A stretch of 64,000 nt of DNA from Marinobacter changyiensis (GTDB lineage Bacteria > Pseudomonadota > Gammaproteobacteria > Pseudomonadales > Oleiphilaceae): NCBI RefSeq assembly GCF_009193265.1, contig NZ_VZZZ01000003.1, positions 464,264-528,263 of the forward strand. Reading direction: 5' to 3'. The position numbers were made by a program, and so were the translations under genes. The notes beneath the pieces are model-generated. The model searched no databases and was not told the origin of the DNA. It saw only the letters and a program-made list of their open reading frames with translations. Within the stretch, counting starts at the first letter, position 1; the number at the start of each line of letters is the position of its first letter. Below, piece after piece: positions 39,238 to 49,849 of this stretch.

Positions 39238-41613
39238 TTAAAAATCCACATGTTCTTCAGCGAGGAAGAACCAAGTATCCAGCACGGAATCCGGGTTCAG
39301 GGACACGCTGTCGATGCCCTGGTCCATCAGCCACTTGGCCAGGTCAGGATGGTCGGAAGGCCCCTGACCACAGATACCGATATACTTGTCAGCTTTCTTG
39401 CAGGCCTTGATGGCGTTGGACAGCAGTGCTTTCACCGCATCATTACGCTCGTCAAACAGGTGGGCAACGATACCGGAATCCCGGTCCAGCCCCAGAGTGA
39501 GCTGGGTAAGATCGTTGGAACCTATGGAGAACCCGTCGAACGACTCCAGGAACTCGTCCGCCAGAATCGCATTGGCCGGCAACTCACACATCATAATCAG
39601 CCGCAGACCATTCTCGCCACGCTTCAGACCATTTTCAGCCAGCAGTTCGACCACCTGTCGGGCTTCGCCAACCGTCCGGACGAAGGGCACCATGATCTCG
39701 ACATTATTGAAGCCCATCTCGTCCCGGACTTTCTTCAGGGCGCGGCATTCAAGCTCGAAGCAGTCCCGGAACGTTTCGGAAATGTAGCGGGACGCGCCCC
39801 GGAAACCCAGCATGGGGTTTTCTTCATCCGGCTCATAGAGCGTGCCACCGATGAGGTTGGCGTATTCGTTGGACTTGAAATCGGACAACCGGACAATGAC
39901 TTTCTTGGGCGTGAAAGCCGCCGCGAGCGTAGAGATACCCTCAACGAGCTTGTCGACATAGAAGTCGACCGGTGAACTGTAGCCGGAAATGCGCTTTTCA
40001 ACAGTCTGGCGAATATCCCGGGGCAAACCGTCAAAGTTGAGCAGCGCCTTCGGGTGTACACCAATCATGCGATTGATGATGAACTCAAGCCGGGCGAGAC
40101 CAACACCCTCGTTGGGCAACGACTGAAAATCGAATGCCCGGTCCGGGTTGCCCACGTTCATCATTATTTTGAACGGAATTGCAGGCATCGACTCCACGGT
40201 ATTTTCACGCAGCTCGAAATCCAGGCTGCCTTCGTAGATCATGCCGGTATCGCCTTCGGCACAAGACACCGTGACGAATTGACCGTCCTTCAGAATGTCG
40301 GTGGCATCGCCACACCCCACCACCGCCGGTATGCCCAATTCCCGGGCAATAATGGCCGCATGGCAGGTACGCCCGCCACGGTCGGTCACAATGGCGGAGG
40401 CGCGCTTCATGACCGGCTCCCAGTCAGGGTCTGTCATATCCGTTACCAGCACATCGCCGGGTTGCACGCGATCCATTTCATTGAGGCTGGTAATGACCTT
40501 GACCGGGCCACTGCCAATCTTGTGACCGATGCTCCGGCCTTCAATGATGATTTTACCCTGCTCCTTGAGCAGGTACCGTTCCATGACGTTTGCAGAGGCA
40601 CGGCTTTTCACCGTTTCCGGACGGGCCTGCACGATATAGATCAGGCCGTCGTCGCCGTCTTTTGCCCATTCGATATCCATCGGGCGCTGGTAATGCCTTT
40701 CAATGGTGATGGCCTGACGGGCCAATTCCGAAACTTCGGCATCCGTGATCGAGAAGCGACCCCGTTCTTCAGGCTCTACCTTCACGGTATCCACCGAGCG
40801 ACCGGTTTCCTGGCTGCCGGAGTAGACCATCTTGATTGCCTTGCTGCCCAGATTGCGGCGCAGAACCGCTGGCCGGCCAGCTTCGAGGGTCTGTTTATGA
40901 ACGTAGAATTCGTCCGGGTTTACGGCACCCTGGACCACTGTTTCGCCGAGACCGTAAGAGGACGTGATAAATACCACATCCCGGAAACCGGACTCGGTAT
41001 CCAGGGTAAACATCACGCCACTGGAGGCGGTTTCACTGCGGACCATTTTCTGAATGCCCGCGGATAACGCTACCAGCTTGTGATCAAAGCCGTGATGCAC
41101 CCGGTAAGATATGGCGCGATCATTAAACAGGGAGGCGAACACCTCTTTGACGGCCAGTTTCACCTGATCGAGGCCAACGATATTGAGGAAGGTTTCCTGC
41201 TGACCGGCAAACGACGCATCCGGCAGATCTTCAGCGGTAGCAGAGGACCGAACGGCAACTGCGAGATTGCTATTGTCCTTACGCAATGCGTCGTAAGCAG
41301 TTTCAAGTTCCTTTTCCAGCGCAGAGGGGAACGGAGTCTCTATGATCCACTTCCGAATCTTCGCGCCGACTCGAGCCAGTTCATTGACATCATTGATATC
41401 GAGCGCATCCAGGGCCTCGTCAATGCGCTCTTTCAGCCCGTCTTTGGCGAGAAACTCACGGTAGGCAAAGGCTGTCGTCGCAAACCCGCCTGGCACCGTG
41501 ACGCCTGCATTGGCAAGGTTGCTGATCATTTCCCCGAGCGAGGCGTTCTTACCGCCTACCCGATCAACATCAGCGATGCCCAGGTTCTCAAACCAGATGA
41601 TGTACTCTTCCAA
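39238..41613 (-). CDS. ppsA: Phosphoenolpyruvate synthase
   Basis: Gluconeogenic enzyme making PEP, AMP and Pi from pyruvate and ATP. Seen: N-terminal ATP-binding domain ([16 protein letters not shown]), the phosphohistidine site [16 protein letters not shown] near residue 420, and the C-terminal PEP site CGQGPSDHP. It has 791 residues from TTG 41613, with GGGAG seven bases upstream; E. coli PpsA has 792. The open frame to 41694 is not family-like. Divergent from ppsR, which controls its phosphorylation state. Confidence 0.96.
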   Translation of the reverse strand: MEEYIIWFENLGIADVDRVGGKNASLGEMISNLANAGVTVPGGFATTAFAYREFLAKDGLKERIDEALDALDINDVNELARVGAKIRKWIIETPFPSALEKELETAYDALRKDNSNLAVAVRSSATAEDLPDASFAGQQETFLNIVGLDQVKLAVKEVFASLFNDRAISYRVHHGFDHKLVALSAGIQKMVRSETASSGVMFTLDTESGFRDVVFITSSYGLGETVVQGAVNPDEFYVHKQTLEAGRPAVLRRNLGSKAIKMVYSGSQETGRSVDTVKVEPEERGRFSITDAEVSELARQAITIERHYQRPMDIEWAKDGDDGLIYIVQARPETVKSRASANVMERYLLKEQGKIIIEGRSIGHKIGSGPVKVITSLNEMDRVQPGDVLVTDMTDPDWEPVMKRASAIVTDRGGRTCHAAIIARELGIPAVVGCGDATDILKDGQFVTVSCAEGDTGMIYEGSLDFELRENTVESMPAIPFKIMMNVGNPDRAFDFQSLPNEGVGLARLEFIINRMIGVHPKALLNFDGLPRDIRQTVEKRISGYSSPVDFYVDKLVEGISTLAAAFTPKKVIVRLSDFKSNEYANLIGGTLYEPDEENPMLGFRGASRYISETFRDCFELECRALKKVRDEMGFNNVEIMVPFVRTVGEARQVVELLAENGLKRGENGLRLIMMCELPANAILADEFLESFDGFSIGSNDLTQLTLGLDRDSGIVAHLFDERNDAVKALLSNAIKACKKADKYIGICGQGPSDHPDLAKWLMDQGIDSVSLNPDSVLDTWFFLAEEHVDF

Positions 41614-41811
41614 AGCGCGTCTCCCTTGAGTCATTGAAGCAAAGAGCCGTGGTACAAAAATGACTCCACGGCTCTCGAACTTGCCCTGTATCATACTGTA
41701 ACCTTCAAGGATTACCTAGCCAACCGGCCCCGGCGGACGGAGCATCGACTTCGCCCGGTTCTAATCAAATCAAGATTCAAATCAAGCTTTAATGGAGCCA
41801 GACAGCCGATT

Positions 41812-42627
41812 ATGAAACGAACCGCGTTTTTCATCTCTGACGGAACCGGCCTGACCGCTGAGGCGCTGGGCAATAGCTTGCTGGCACAATTCGAGAAGAT
41901 CGATTTCGAGCGTCGCACCATGCCTTACATCGACGATCTTGATAAGGCCAATGACCTGGTGAAACGGATCAATCAGGCGGCGGAAATCGATGGCGCCAAA
42001 CCTCTGGTCTTTGACACCATCGTCAATAACGACATCCGTGAGGCTATCGGCAAAGCCAACGGCTTTATGGTGGATATTTTCGGTACCTTCCTGCACCCAC
42101 TCGAAACCGAGCTCAGCGTATCCTCCTCTTACACGGTCGGGCGTTCCCACGCGATCAGCAACGAGAGTAATTACGAGAGACGGATCAAGGCCGTAAACTT
42201 TGCACTGGATAACGACGACGGTGCGCGTATTCGCCATTACAGCGAAGCGGACCTGATTCTGGTGGGAGCATCACGGAGCGGTAAAACACCGACATGTCTG
42301 TATCTGGCACTTCAGTACGGCATCAAAGCGGCAAACTATCCGATCACCGAAGAGGACCTGCAGGACCAGCAACTCCCCGAGGCGTTAAAACCTTACAAGG
42401 AGAAAATCTTCGGGCTGACCATAGAGCCGGAGCGACTTGCAACGATCCGCAACGAGCGGCGCCCCAACTCCCGCTATTCGTCGATCAAGCAATGCATGCT
42501 GGAGGTCGAAGAGATCGAGTTGATGTATCGCCGCGAACGCATTCCCTACATGAATACGACGACTTCTTCGGTAGAAGAAATTTCAACCCGAATCATCGTC
42601 AGCACCGGCCTCAAGCGCAATCGGTAG
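41812..42627 (+). CDS. ppsR: PEP synthase regulatory kinase/phosphorylase
   Basis: DUF299 bifunctional enzyme that inactivates PEP synthase by ADP-dependent threonine phosphorylation and reactivates it by Pi-dependent dephosphorylation. Seen: [19 protein letters not shown] at the N-terminus and the P-loop [16 protein letters not shown] near residue 150. It has 271 residues. Its place opposite ppsA matches its substrate. Just upstream, TCAAATCAAG occurs twice 12 bp apart (41765 and 41777). Confidence 0.95.
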   Translation: MKRTAFFISDGTGLTAEALGNSLLAQFEKIDFERRTMPYIDDLDKANDLVKRINQAAEIDGAKPLVFDTIVNNDIREAIGKANGFMVDIFGTFLHPLETELSVSSSYTVGRSHAISNESNYERRIKAVNFALDNDDGARIRHYSEADLILVGASRSGKTPTCLYLALQYGIKAANYPITEEDLQDQQLPEALKPYKEKIFGLTIEPERLATIRNERRPNSRYSSIKQCMLEVEEIELMYRRERIPYMNTTTSSVEEISTRIIVSTGLKRNR

Positions 42628-42651
42628 GCGATTACGCCTGAGGCGGCCAGC

Positions 42652-45576
42652 TTACAGCTCTTCGATAGTCAGGCCGAGCTCTTCAACCACCGCCCGCTGA
42701 TCCGGGCTGGTCACCACCGCTGTGCTGGCGGTTTCCGGCTTCAGCCAGGTCCGGGCGACGCGTCTCAGGTCGTCCAGAGTCACTGCCAGCACCCGTTCCC
42801 GGAACCGGGCTTGCTGCTCAGGCGTGCGGCCAAACAGGCGGTTCTGGAACGCATGACGCGCCTCACCGGCTGGCGACCGGGGCTTGTCCAACTGACCCAT
42901 GACGCCAAGGATGGACTCTTCCAGTTCCTGCGGGTCGTGCTCTGCCGTTTGCATCCATTCAACCGCGGCGTCGAAATCGCTCAGGGTTTCACTCAGGCGT
43001 GGATCACGGTATGAAAAGAACCGGAACGTACCATTCACACTGTCCTGGCCCGCACCACCGCCGTAGGCTCCGCCTTTTTCGCGAATGACCCGGTGCAGGT
43101 ACCCGTTGCGCAGGAAGCCACCCAGTACGGTCAGGGCAGCGGCATCCGGATGGTCGATTGCCACAGTGGCGTAGGCCTTCGCACAGAAGTTCACCTGGGT
43201 GGAGGTTAACCATGCCTGGCGGGTTTGATAACTGACAGGATCGATATCCCAGGCTTCACCGGCGGCAGGCTCAGCGCTGTGCCAAAGCTCGCGAAGATCT
43301 TCCAGCATGGGGTCAAGGTGCTCTTCTTCCCCGATTGCCAGAAACTGTCTTTGCTGCTGTTGCATACGCTCATGCAAAGAGGCCAGGCGTGAGCACAGTT
43401 TCGCCAGCTCCGCCGGCTCATCCAGGGCGTCATCCAGGGCCTTGATAGCCCGGATCGCTTCCAGGCCACCGAGACGAAAGCCCAGCCACGCGCCTGCACT
43501 CAGACCCTGGCTGGCAGCACTCATGGCAAGGCCATGGCCGCTGCCCGTGACCGACTGCTCCCGACGGGAGCGAACCTGGGCAACCATTTCGCGAATACGA
43601 TCCTGTTCGTCAAACCGGGCGCCACTGAACACGTCTTTCAGCAGCGCGGTAAGAGACTCCCGATTACGGGCCAACGCCTTGCCGTTCAGCACCAGAAAAC
43701 CGGACAGGCTCTGAACATCATCAATACGGCCACGGGCGGACACAAACGCCGATATGCCGCCGGATTCAGCGGAAATCCGGTCCTGCATCTGCAAGTAGTC
43801 GAGCTCACCACAGCCCACGTCCGTCAGGCAGGTTGTGTAGAGCGGCAATAACAACAGCTCGTCATCGGACATGGCCGGCAGCGGTAAAATGACCTGTTCA
43901 TAAACCAGACCGTTAGTGCCCTGGGCGTACAGCGCCGCGGAAATATCGCCCGCGTAGCGCGCCGCCGGCTCCGGCATTTTCAGGGGTACATCGGTAAGAT
44001 CCACTTTCGGCAGGATAGAGTCATCGTCCTTGCGCTGCTGACGCTCTTCCAGAGCTTTCGCACGCTCGATGATCCGGGTGGTTTCCGCCTCGGTCAGTTT
44101 TGCCTTCTGGTCAGCCAGAGCCGCTTTGATCGCTGCCTGTCGGCGGTGCTCAAGTTTGTCATCCGGGCGCAGGGTAAGCGTCACCCGGTGAGGGTTATCA
44201 ACCAGGTTACGGCGGATCAGCTCGGGAATGTAATCCGGATCACGAATCTTCTCGCGCATTTCCGCCAGCACCGGCTCCAGGTCAAGCAGGGCGACCGGAT
44301 CACCCCCGTGCACCATGGGTGATATCGCGGTCATGATCAGCTGCAAACCATAGGGCATGCCATCCCCGGAGATCTCGCGCTGGTGCAGCTCAAGCTGATG
44401 CAGGATGGCTTCCAGCCGCTCCTCACTGACACCTTCGTCCACCACTGTTTGCAGCGTCTGCTCTATCAGGGTTTCGAGTTCCGCCAGCTTGCCCGGCTCC
44501 GTGCCTTCGATACCACATACAAAGGTCATCTCGCGGTTGGAATCTTCCAGGCCACACAAGGGCGACGGCGAATGGCCGATATCGGTGGTTTCAAGCGCGC
44601 GCATCAACGGTGACGCGCTGTTATCCAACAACACGCTGGCCAGTAACTGGCCTTCGAGATTGCTCTGCAGATCAAAACTGTGGCCCAACAGCCAGCCCAT
44701 CACGATGTGGGTCTTGTGCTCCGTGGACTCGCCCTCGTTGACGCCATAACCCTGCTCTACCCGGACAGGCGCAAACAGACGTTTTTCGTCCCGAACCGGC
44801 AGGTCAATATCGAGCCGGTCAAACCGTGACAGTGCCAGCGATTCGAACTTTTCATGGTGCTCATGGGCCGGGATGTTGCCATAGGTGGCAAAGGTCGCGT
44901 TGCTCGGATGGTAGTGGTGGCGATAGAACGCCAGCAATTCATCATACTCAAGATCAACAATATGATCTGGCTCGCCGCCGCTGTTGTAGTGGTAGGTTGT
45001 GGTCGGGAACAGATGGCTCGAGAGGTTCTGCCACAGCTGCGAGGTCGCGGAACTCATCGCGCCTTTCATTTCATTGTAAACCACACCCCGATAGACCAGC
45101 GGGGACTGGGAGTCGTCGGGCTTCTCGAACTCGATCCGGTGACCTTCCTGGGCGAAATCCAGGGGGTCCAGACTGGAGAAAAAGACCGAATCCAGATAGA
45201 CCGACAGCAGGTTATCAAAATCCTTCCGGTTCTTGCTGGCAAACGGGTACGCCGTCCAGTCACTGCTGGTGAACGCATTCATGAAGGTGTTCAGGGACCG
45301 CCGGATCATCATGAAAAACGGATCACGAACCGGGAATTTCTCACTGCCACACAGCACGGTGTGCTCGAGGACATGTGCTACGCCGGTCGAGTCCATCGGG
45401 AAGGTACGGAGGGCGACAAAAAACACGTTCTCTTCATTATCAGCAGCCATGTGAAGGTGCTGCGCACCGGTTTTGCGATGACGATACTCCTCGACCGTAA
45501 CGTTCAGGGCCGCAATCCGGTGACTGCGCAGTTTCTCAAACGCTGGATGAATACCGCTTTCGCTCACTGCTGTCAT
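42652..45576 (-). CDS. M16C metallopeptidase, presequence-protease-like
   Basis: Large zinc protease of the insulinase superfamily (PreP/falcilysin branch) that probably degrades free peptides. Seen: the inverted zinc motif HVLEHTVLCGSEKFPVRDPF near residue 85, the third ligand region downstream (YNEMKGAMSS), and the C-terminal inactive half with GGAYGGGAGQDSVNG. It has 974 residues and no signal peptide, so cytoplasmic. Convergent with ppsR. Confidence 0.93.
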   Translation of the reverse strand: MTAVSESGIHPAFEKLRSHRIAALNVTVEEYRHRKTGAQHLHMAADNEENVFFVALRTFPMDSTGVAHVLEHTVLCGSEKFPVRDPFFMMIRRSLNTFMNAFTSSDWTAYPFASKNRKDFDNLLSVYLDSVFFSSLDPLDFAQEGHRIEFEKPDDSQSPLVYRGVVYNEMKGAMSSATSQLWQNLSSHLFPTTTYHYNSGGEPDHIVDLEYDELLAFYRHHYHPSNATFATYGNIPAHEHHEKFESLALSRFDRLDIDLPVRDEKRLFAPVRVEQGYGVNEGESTEHKTHIVMGWLLGHSFDLQSNLEGQLLASVLLDNSASPLMRALETTDIGHSPSPLCGLEDSNREMTFVCGIEGTEPGKLAELETLIEQTLQTVVDEGVSEERLEAILHQLELHQREISGDGMPYGLQLIMTAISPMVHGGDPVALLDLEPVLAEMREKIRDPDYIPELIRRNLVDNPHRVTLTLRPDDKLEHRRQAAIKAALADQKAKLTEAETTRIIERAKALEERQQRKDDDSILPKVDLTDVPLKMPEPAARYAGDISAALYAQGTNGLVYEQVILPLPAMSDDELLLLPLYTTCLTDVGCGELDYLQMQDRISAESGGISAFVSARGRIDDVQSLSGFLVLNGKALARNRESLTALLKDVFSGARFDEQDRIREMVAQVRSRREQSVTGSGHGLAMSAASQGLSAGAWLGFRLGGLEAIRAIKALDDALDEPAELAKLCSRLASLHERMQQQQRQFLAIGEEEHLDPMLEDLRELWHSAEPAAGEAWDIDPVSYQTRQAWLTSTQVNFCAKAYATVAIDHPDAAALTVLGGFLRNGYLHRVIREKGGAYGGGAGQDSVNGTFRFFSYRDPRLSETLSDFDAAVEWMQTAEHDPQELEESILGVMGQLDKPRSPAGEARHAFQNRLFGRTPEQQARFRERVLAVTLDDLRRVARTWLKPETASTAVVTSPDQRAVVEELGLTIEEL

Positions 45577-45712
45577 TAATACACTCCGTCTTTCTCAAGT
45601 TAAGGTCTGTAGGTTAACACGTTGTATCGATTATCATGCAGAGATGCCGTACGACTCTCAACTACAATAAAGTGTTGAAGAACCTACTTGAAGCCGGGAA
45701 AAGCCGACCACT

Positions 45713-46249
45713 ATGACAATCGATATTCCTGATGCCGCGCACGCCGCTTCGGACCAGAAATCCGAAACCGGGCAACCCTCTCACGCTGCCAGTGCAACAT
45801 TACCGGAAACCCGGCTATATCAACACGGCATTTCGGCTTACTGGCTCGAACGCCGTGATTACCTTGCTCGGGTCCGCAGGGTGCCGGAGCTTCGTCAGCA
45901 ATACTGGCGCGCAATTGCTATCTATACGTTACGACGGACACTTTGGTCGTTCGGTTTTTTCCCGGTGTTTATCGCGTTCTGGGTTCCGCTGGTATTGTCC
46001 AGCTTCAACCCGGTAGTACTGATCAACGATGTGCTGCCCGCACTGGAATCGTTCGTGGGCGCCAACCCCGAAGTACAGGCCAATACCATCAACACTCTGT
46101 TGATTGCCTGGGCGTCGGTCGGGTTTTTCTTCCTGGTTTTTGATTTTGTCCTGACGCCGTTCAAGTCACCCTACCAGTACGAAGCGGATGTTCACATGCG
46201 AGCCTGGGAGCAGCTCAACCATGACCGCCTTCCGACCGGAGTGCGATAG
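45713..46249 (+). CDS. Hypothetical two-helix membrane protein
   Basis: Not recognised. 178 residues: a polar N-terminus to about 68, a first hydrophobic helix at about 77-96, an acidic linker, a second helix at about 127-147, and a short polar tail. It has no signal peptide, so both ends are probably cytoplasmic. The N-terminal half has many charged residues (YWLERRDYLARVRRVPEL). The gene is divergent from the M16 peptidase gene, and its last 35 bp overlap the end of the convergent MobA-like gene inside a 12-bp tandem repeat. Confidence 0.7.
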   Translation: MTIDIPDAAHAASDQKSETGQPSHAASATLPETRLYQHGISAYWLERRDYLARVRRVPELRQQYWRAIAIYTLRRTLWSFGFFPVFIAFWVPLVLSSFNPVVLINDVLPALESFVGANPEVQANTINTLLIAWASVGFFFLVFDFVLTPFKSPYQYEADVHMRAWEQLNHDRLPTGVR

Positions 46250-46883
46250 AGAGTGCGATAGAGCGCTCCATAGAGCGCTCCCTGTGCTGGCGAGCCTCGC
46301 GCCAATCCTCCGGTGTATCCACATCCCGTTCGGCGCCGGGCAGTCTGATTCGCACGGCACCTGCGGCGGCCAGCACGCCCGCGGCGCCCCGGTCGCCCTC
46401 CAGATCAGACAGCTGAGCCCATAATGCCCGGGGCAGATAGGCGGGCACGCCAGGACGATCGCCATAATCGGTCGCCACAGGCAAATCCGTTTCACGCTCG
46501 GCCGCTGCTCGCAATTGCATCAGGCCCGATGGCGAAATCAACGGCTGATCTGCCAGTAAAACATAGGCACCCACTGCCCTGGCAGGCAATGCAGCCAGCC
46601 CCGTTTTTAACGAAGACGACAGCCCCGCCCGCCAGTCCGGGTTAAACACCCATCGGGTCGGCCGGCGCCCGGTGCGATATCGCAGCAGAGGGTAGTAGCA
46701 ACCCGCCACCACCCACACCTCCGAACTCAGCGTTCGCGCCTGGTCAACCGCACGATCAAGCAGAGTCAGTTCGCCCCAGGACAACAGCCCCTTTGCCCTG
46801 CCCATTCTGCTCGACGAGCCAGCCGCCAGCACCAAGGCGGGTCGCGAAGCAGACTTCTGGCGGGCAGCGAGTTGTTCGGCCAT
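46215..46883 (-). CDS. MobA-like NTP transferase (MocA/YgfJ type)
   Basis: Nucleotidyltransferase of the molybdenum cofactor cytidylyl/guanylyltransferase-like group. Seen: the signature LAAGSSSRMGRAKGLL at about 19-34, VLLADQP near 113, and FNPDWRAGLSSSLKTGL. It has 222 residues. In this family it may attach CMP or GMP to molybdopterin, but a sugar or other nucleotidyl substrate cannot be excluded. The last 16 residues come from the 12-bp repeat (RERS-MERS-IALS-IALR) and are probably not catalytic. A GTG at 46886 is an alternative start. Confidence 0.8.
   Translation of the reverse strand: MAEQLAARQKSASRPALVLAAGSSSRMGRAKGLLSWGELTLLDRAVDQARTLSSEVWVVAGCYYPLLRYRTGRRPTRWVFNPDWRAGLSSSLKTGLAALPARAVGAYVLLADQPLISPSGLMQLRAAAERETDLPVATDYGDRPGVPAYLPRALWAQLSDLEGDRGAAGVLAAAGAVRIRLPGAERDVDTPEDWREARQHRERSMERSIALSIALRSEGGHG
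46241..46284. repeat. 12-bp tandem repeat at a convergent gene end
   Basis: Four imperfect 12-bp units: GTGCGATAGAGA, GTGCGATAGAGC, GCTCCATAGAGC and a partial GCTCCCTG. The repeat contains the stop of the plus-strand membrane protein and codes for a four-residue period at the end of the minus-strand transferase. Confidence 0.75.
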
Positions 46884-46962
46884 CACAATTTCTCACTCAC
46901 ATTGGCGGAATTTTGGTAGAATTTCACCGCCATTCAAGCATAACGTTTATCGGACCGCTCTA

Positions 46963-47814
46963 ATGAATCACCTTTTCGTCGACAACCTCACCGTCATTGA
47001 TTTTGCATACCTCGACCCGACACGGGGCCTGGTGGGCGAAAGCTGGATCGCAGATGTGATTCTCACCGGTGAACTTGACGAGCAAGGCATGGTGTTCGAT
47101 TTCAGTGCCGTCAAACGCACCATCAAGCGGATTATTGACGAGCGCGTTGATCATCGGCTGGTCATTCCGAAAGACTATAGCGGCCTTCGCATCGATGAAG
47201 AAGCCCCTGGCAAATTCGAATGGCAGCTCAAGGATGGCACCCGGATTGTCCATCGCTCCCCTCAGGAAGCCGTCGTCTTTATTGACGGCGACGTGGTGGT
47301 GCCTTCTGTGGTGGCGAGCATGTTGGAGAAAGAACTGAAAGCGGTGCTGCCGGCCAACGTTCAAGGTGTTCAGATTGAGCTTCGGGAAGAAGAAATTGAT
47401 GGCGCCTACTACCACTATGTCCACGGCCTCAAGAAGCACCTGGGTAATTGCCAACGCATTGCCCACGGCCATCGCTCCCCCATACAGGTCCGCCGTAATG
47501 GCCACCGTGATACCGACCTTGAGCGTGACTGGGCCCGGTGCTGGTCGGATATTTACGTGGGCTCAGAGGAAGACGTGACCGAACAGTTTGTCGACGCCAA
47601 GGGTATCCCCTACATCACCTTTGACTACGAGGCCGAACAGGGGGAGTTCAGCCTGACACTGCCCCTCCCGCGGGTCTATATGATGGCAACCGACACCACC
47701 GTAGAGCTGATCGCTGACCACATTGCCTCGCAATGCAAAACCCAGTACCCCGACGACGAAATTCAGGTGAAGGCATTTGAAGGCGTTGGTAAAGGCGCGT
47801 TTGCACTGCGTTAA
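46963..47814 (+). CDS. QueD/PTPS-like protein, long form
   Basis: Member of the 6-pyruvoyl-tetrahydropterin synthase/6-carboxytetrahydropterin synthase superfamily, but 283 residues where QueD has about 120. The N-terminal part (1-70) looks like one PTPS-type half (GESWIADVILTGELDEQGMVFDF) without the zinc motif. The C-terminal half has C163-QRIA-H168-G-H170, a Cys-x4-HGH spacing lying between the x3 of QueD and the longer spacing of PTPS, with H151 and H154 as further possible zinc ligands. A role in queuosine or pterin synthesis is inference. No other que genes are near. Confidence 0.75.
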   Translation: MNHLFVDNLTVIDFAYLDPTRGLVGESWIADVILTGELDEQGMVFDFSAVKRTIKRIIDERVDHRLVIPKDYSGLRIDEEAPGKFEWQLKDGTRIVHRSPQEAVVFIDGDVVVPSVVASMLEKELKAVLPANVQGVQIELREEEIDGAYYHYVHGLKKHLGNCQRIAHGHRSPIQVRRNGHRDTDLERDWARCWSDIYVGSEEDVTEQFVDAKGIPYITFDYEAEQGEFSLTLPLPRVYMMATDTTVELIADHIASQCKTQYPDDEIQVKAFEGVGKGAFALR

Positions 47815-47858
47815 ACGACAGCGATAACCAAAGAGCCAAACCTTCAAACAACAGACAC

Positions 47859-47888
47859 AAAAAAACCGCTCACAAGAGCGGTTTTTTT
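47859..47888. terminator. Bidirectional terminator between the QueD-like gene and tRNAs
   Basis: Perfect 13-bp inverted repeat AAAAAAACCGCTC/GAGCGGTTTTTTT with loop ACAA. It ends the QueD-like gene on the plus strand and the tRNA-Ala/tRNA-Glu transcript on the minus strand. Confidence 0.93.
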
Positions 47889-47923
47889 GTAGAGCAACCG
47901 TGCAAAACCGGAACTCTGAATAG

Positions 47924-47999
47924 TGGCGTCCCCTACCGGGTTCGAACCGGTGTTACCGCCGTGAAAGGGCGGTGTCCTAGGCCACTAGACGAAGGGGAC
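47924..47999 (-). tRNA. tRNA-Glu (anticodon UUC)
   Basis: 76-nt cloverleaf on the minus strand. Acceptor arms are GTCCCC and GGGGAC, the anticodon stem is CCGCC/GGCGG with loop CTTTCAC, and the T arm contains GGTTCGAACCC. The CCA end is encoded. It is 10 bp after tRNA-Ala and near gltX, whose product charges it. Confidence 0.97.
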
Positions 48000-48009
48000 A
48001 CAGTAATAA

Positions 48010-48085
48010 TGGTGGAGCCAGACGGGATCGAACCGTCGACCTCGACGCTGCCAGCGTCGCGCTCTCCCAGCTGAGCTATGGCCCC
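48010..48085 (-). tRNA. tRNA-Ala (anticodon GGC)
   Basis: 76-nt cloverleaf on the minus strand beginning GGGGCCATAGCTCAGCTGGG, with anticodon stem CGACG/CGTCG and loop CTGGCAG, T arm GGTTCGATCCC, and an encoded CCA. It is transcribed first, before tRNA-Glu. Confidence 0.97.
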
Positions 48086-48099
48086 ATCAACGGAGCGGT

Positions 48100-48128
48100 A
48101 TATTAGTGACCCACTCCCGCCCCGTCAA
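48100..48128 (-). promoter_or_regulatory. Promoter of the tRNA-Ala/tRNA-Glu pair
   Basis: Minus strand TTGACG (48128-48123), 17-bp spacer, TAATAT (48105-48100), followed by a GC-rich discriminator. The predicted start is a few bases before the tRNA-Ala 5' end, as for stable RNA promoters. Confidence 0.75.
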
Positions 48129-48204
48129 CCCCCTGCGATCCATTTTTTCAATCAACTTCAGACAATGACTAAAAGTTGATCAATCGCAGGATGCTCAGGG
48201 ATGG

Positions 48205-49692
48205 TCAGGAAAGGCTAGAAAACGCAGCAAACTCCTTTTCAACCCGCTTGGTTTCCTTCTTCGAAAAGCCCCCCAACACTTCGAGGGCATGCCGGAGCCG
48301 CGCACGGGTCATGTCCGGACCCAGCATCGCCATGGAGTCCATGACCGACCAGGAGTTCGGAGTGCCCGCAATGGCAACAAAAATCGGAAACATGAAATCC
48401 CCCATCTTGAGCTCCATGGCCTTGGACAAGGCTTTGACGTCCGCAAACAGCGTCTCTTTGCTCCAGTGACGCTGGGCCTCGAAACGCCAGAGCGTGAATT
48501 GCAGCACCCGCTTGATCTCGCTTTCATCCAGCTTGTTATGAACAAACTGCTCAGCGGTGACACCCAGCATACCGGAGAACATGAAGGCGGCCATAGGGGC
48601 CACATCACTGAACACCTCTGCCCGGCCCTTGAGGTGCGGCACCAGCGGGGCCAGTGCTTCCGGACGGAACCACCAGTCCTTGAGACGCGCCATGAACTGC
48701 TCGTCCGACAGGTTCTCCCGCAACCACAGGCCATTCAGCCACCGCAGTTTCTCGACATCGAATATCGGGCCGCCCAGAGACACCCGCTGGATATCAAAGT
48801 GCTCGACCATCTCGGCCAGTGAGAACTTCTCACGCTCATCCGGCATCGACCAGCCCATGCGACCCAGATAATTGAGCACCGCCTCAGGCATGAACCCCAT
48901 ACGCTCATAGAAATTGATACTGGTCGGATTCTTGCGTTTGGAGAGCTTGCTCTTGTCCGGATTTCTCAACAGCGGCAAGTGACACAGCACCGGCATATCC
49001 CAACCGAAGTATTCATAGAGCAACTGGTGCTTGGGTGCCGAGTTGATCCACTCCTCCCCACGCAGCACGTGAGTGATCGCCATCAGGTGATCATCCACAA
49101 CGTTGGCCAGATGGTAGGTGGGCATACCATCGGATTTGAGCAATATCTGACAGTCCACCTGGGACCAGTCGATTTCGATCACGCCCCGCAGCATGTCGTC
49201 GACCCGGCAGACGCCCTCTTCCGGCACCTTCATCCGGATAACATAGGGCTCGCCCGCCGCCAGCCGACGCTGCACGTCCGCTTCCGGGAGCTCAAGGTCC
49301 CCCTTGATGCCCGGGTTAAGACCGGCCTCCTTGCGCGCTTCCCGAATCACATCCAGTTCTTCCGGCGTCCGGAAGCAGTAAAAAGCGTGACCCTTCTCCA
49401 CCAGATCCAGAGCGTAATGGCGATAGGAATGCTTGCGCTCGGATTGCCGGTAAGGCCCGTGTGGTCCCCCGACATCGGGACCCTCATCCCACTCAAGGCC
49501 CAACCACCGCAATGCCTTCAGAATATCCTGCTCCGACTCGTCCGTACTGCGAGCCTGGTCGGTGTCTTCAATCCGCAGAATGAACTGGCCACCATGCTGG
49601 CGGGCAAAACACAGGTTGAACAGCGCAACGTAAGCGGTGCCAACGTGTGGATCGCCAGTGGGTGACGGGGCGATACGGGTACGTACAGTCAT
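48205..49692 (-). CDS. gltX: Glutamyl-tRNA synthetase
   Basis: Charges tRNA-Glu. Seen: [17 protein letters not shown] (HIGH-type motif) at the N-terminus, [10 protein letters not shown] near residue 240, and the helical anticodon-binding domain. It has 495 residues from ATG 49692 with AGGA seven bases upstream; the frame extends to 49791 without family support. Its tRNA-Glu gene lies immediately downstream in a separate unit. Confidence 0.97.
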   Translation of the reverse strand: MTVRTRIAPSPTGDPHVGTAYVALFNLCFARQHGGQFILRIEDTDQARSTDESEQDILKALRWLGLEWDEGPDVGGPHGPYRQSERKHSYRHYALDLVEKGHAFYCFRTPEELDVIREARKEAGLNPGIKGDLELPEADVQRRLAAGEPYVIRMKVPEEGVCRVDDMLRGVIEIDWSQVDCQILLKSDGMPTYHLANVVDDHLMAITHVLRGEEWINSAPKHQLLYEYFGWDMPVLCHLPLLRNPDKSKLSKRKNPTSINFYERMGFMPEAVLNYLGRMGWSMPDEREKFSLAEMVEHFDIQRVSLGGPIFDVEKLRWLNGLWLRENLSDEQFMARLKDWWFRPEALAPLVPHLKGRAEVFSDVAPMAAFMFSGMLGVTAEQFVHNKLDESEIKRVLQFTLWRFEAQRHWSKETLFADVKALSKAMELKMGDFMFPIFVAIAGTPNSWSVMDSMAMLGPDMTRARLRHALEVLGGFSKKETKRVEKEFAAFSSLS

Positions 49693-49811
49693 GATAAATC
49701 CTGTTTGACGAGCGCCAGTCTGTGGCAGCCGTTGAATTGAGTGCACCGCATTATACCGGCCCACAAAAAAAATCCCATGAACCCTCAACACTCACTTCAA
49801 CTTGTGATGAT

Positions 49812-49832
49812 AGTGTAATAATATAACATATC
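49812..49832 (+). promoter_or_regulatory. Zur box upstream of znuA
   Basis: This 21-bp site matches the enterobacterial Zur consensus AATGTTATANTATAACATTTC at 17 of 20 fixed positions; the core reads TGTAATAATATAACAT. It ends 17 bp before the znuA start, in the right place to block transcription when zinc is plentiful. Confidence 0.75.
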
Positions 49833-49849
49833 AATATCACTCAGAGATC

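Noticed and set aside
41765..41786. Direct repeat TCAAATCAAG, twice 12 bp apart, before ppsR
   Set aside because: Low-complexity sequence close to the start codon. Possibly a regulator site, but there is no match to a known operator and no other copy.
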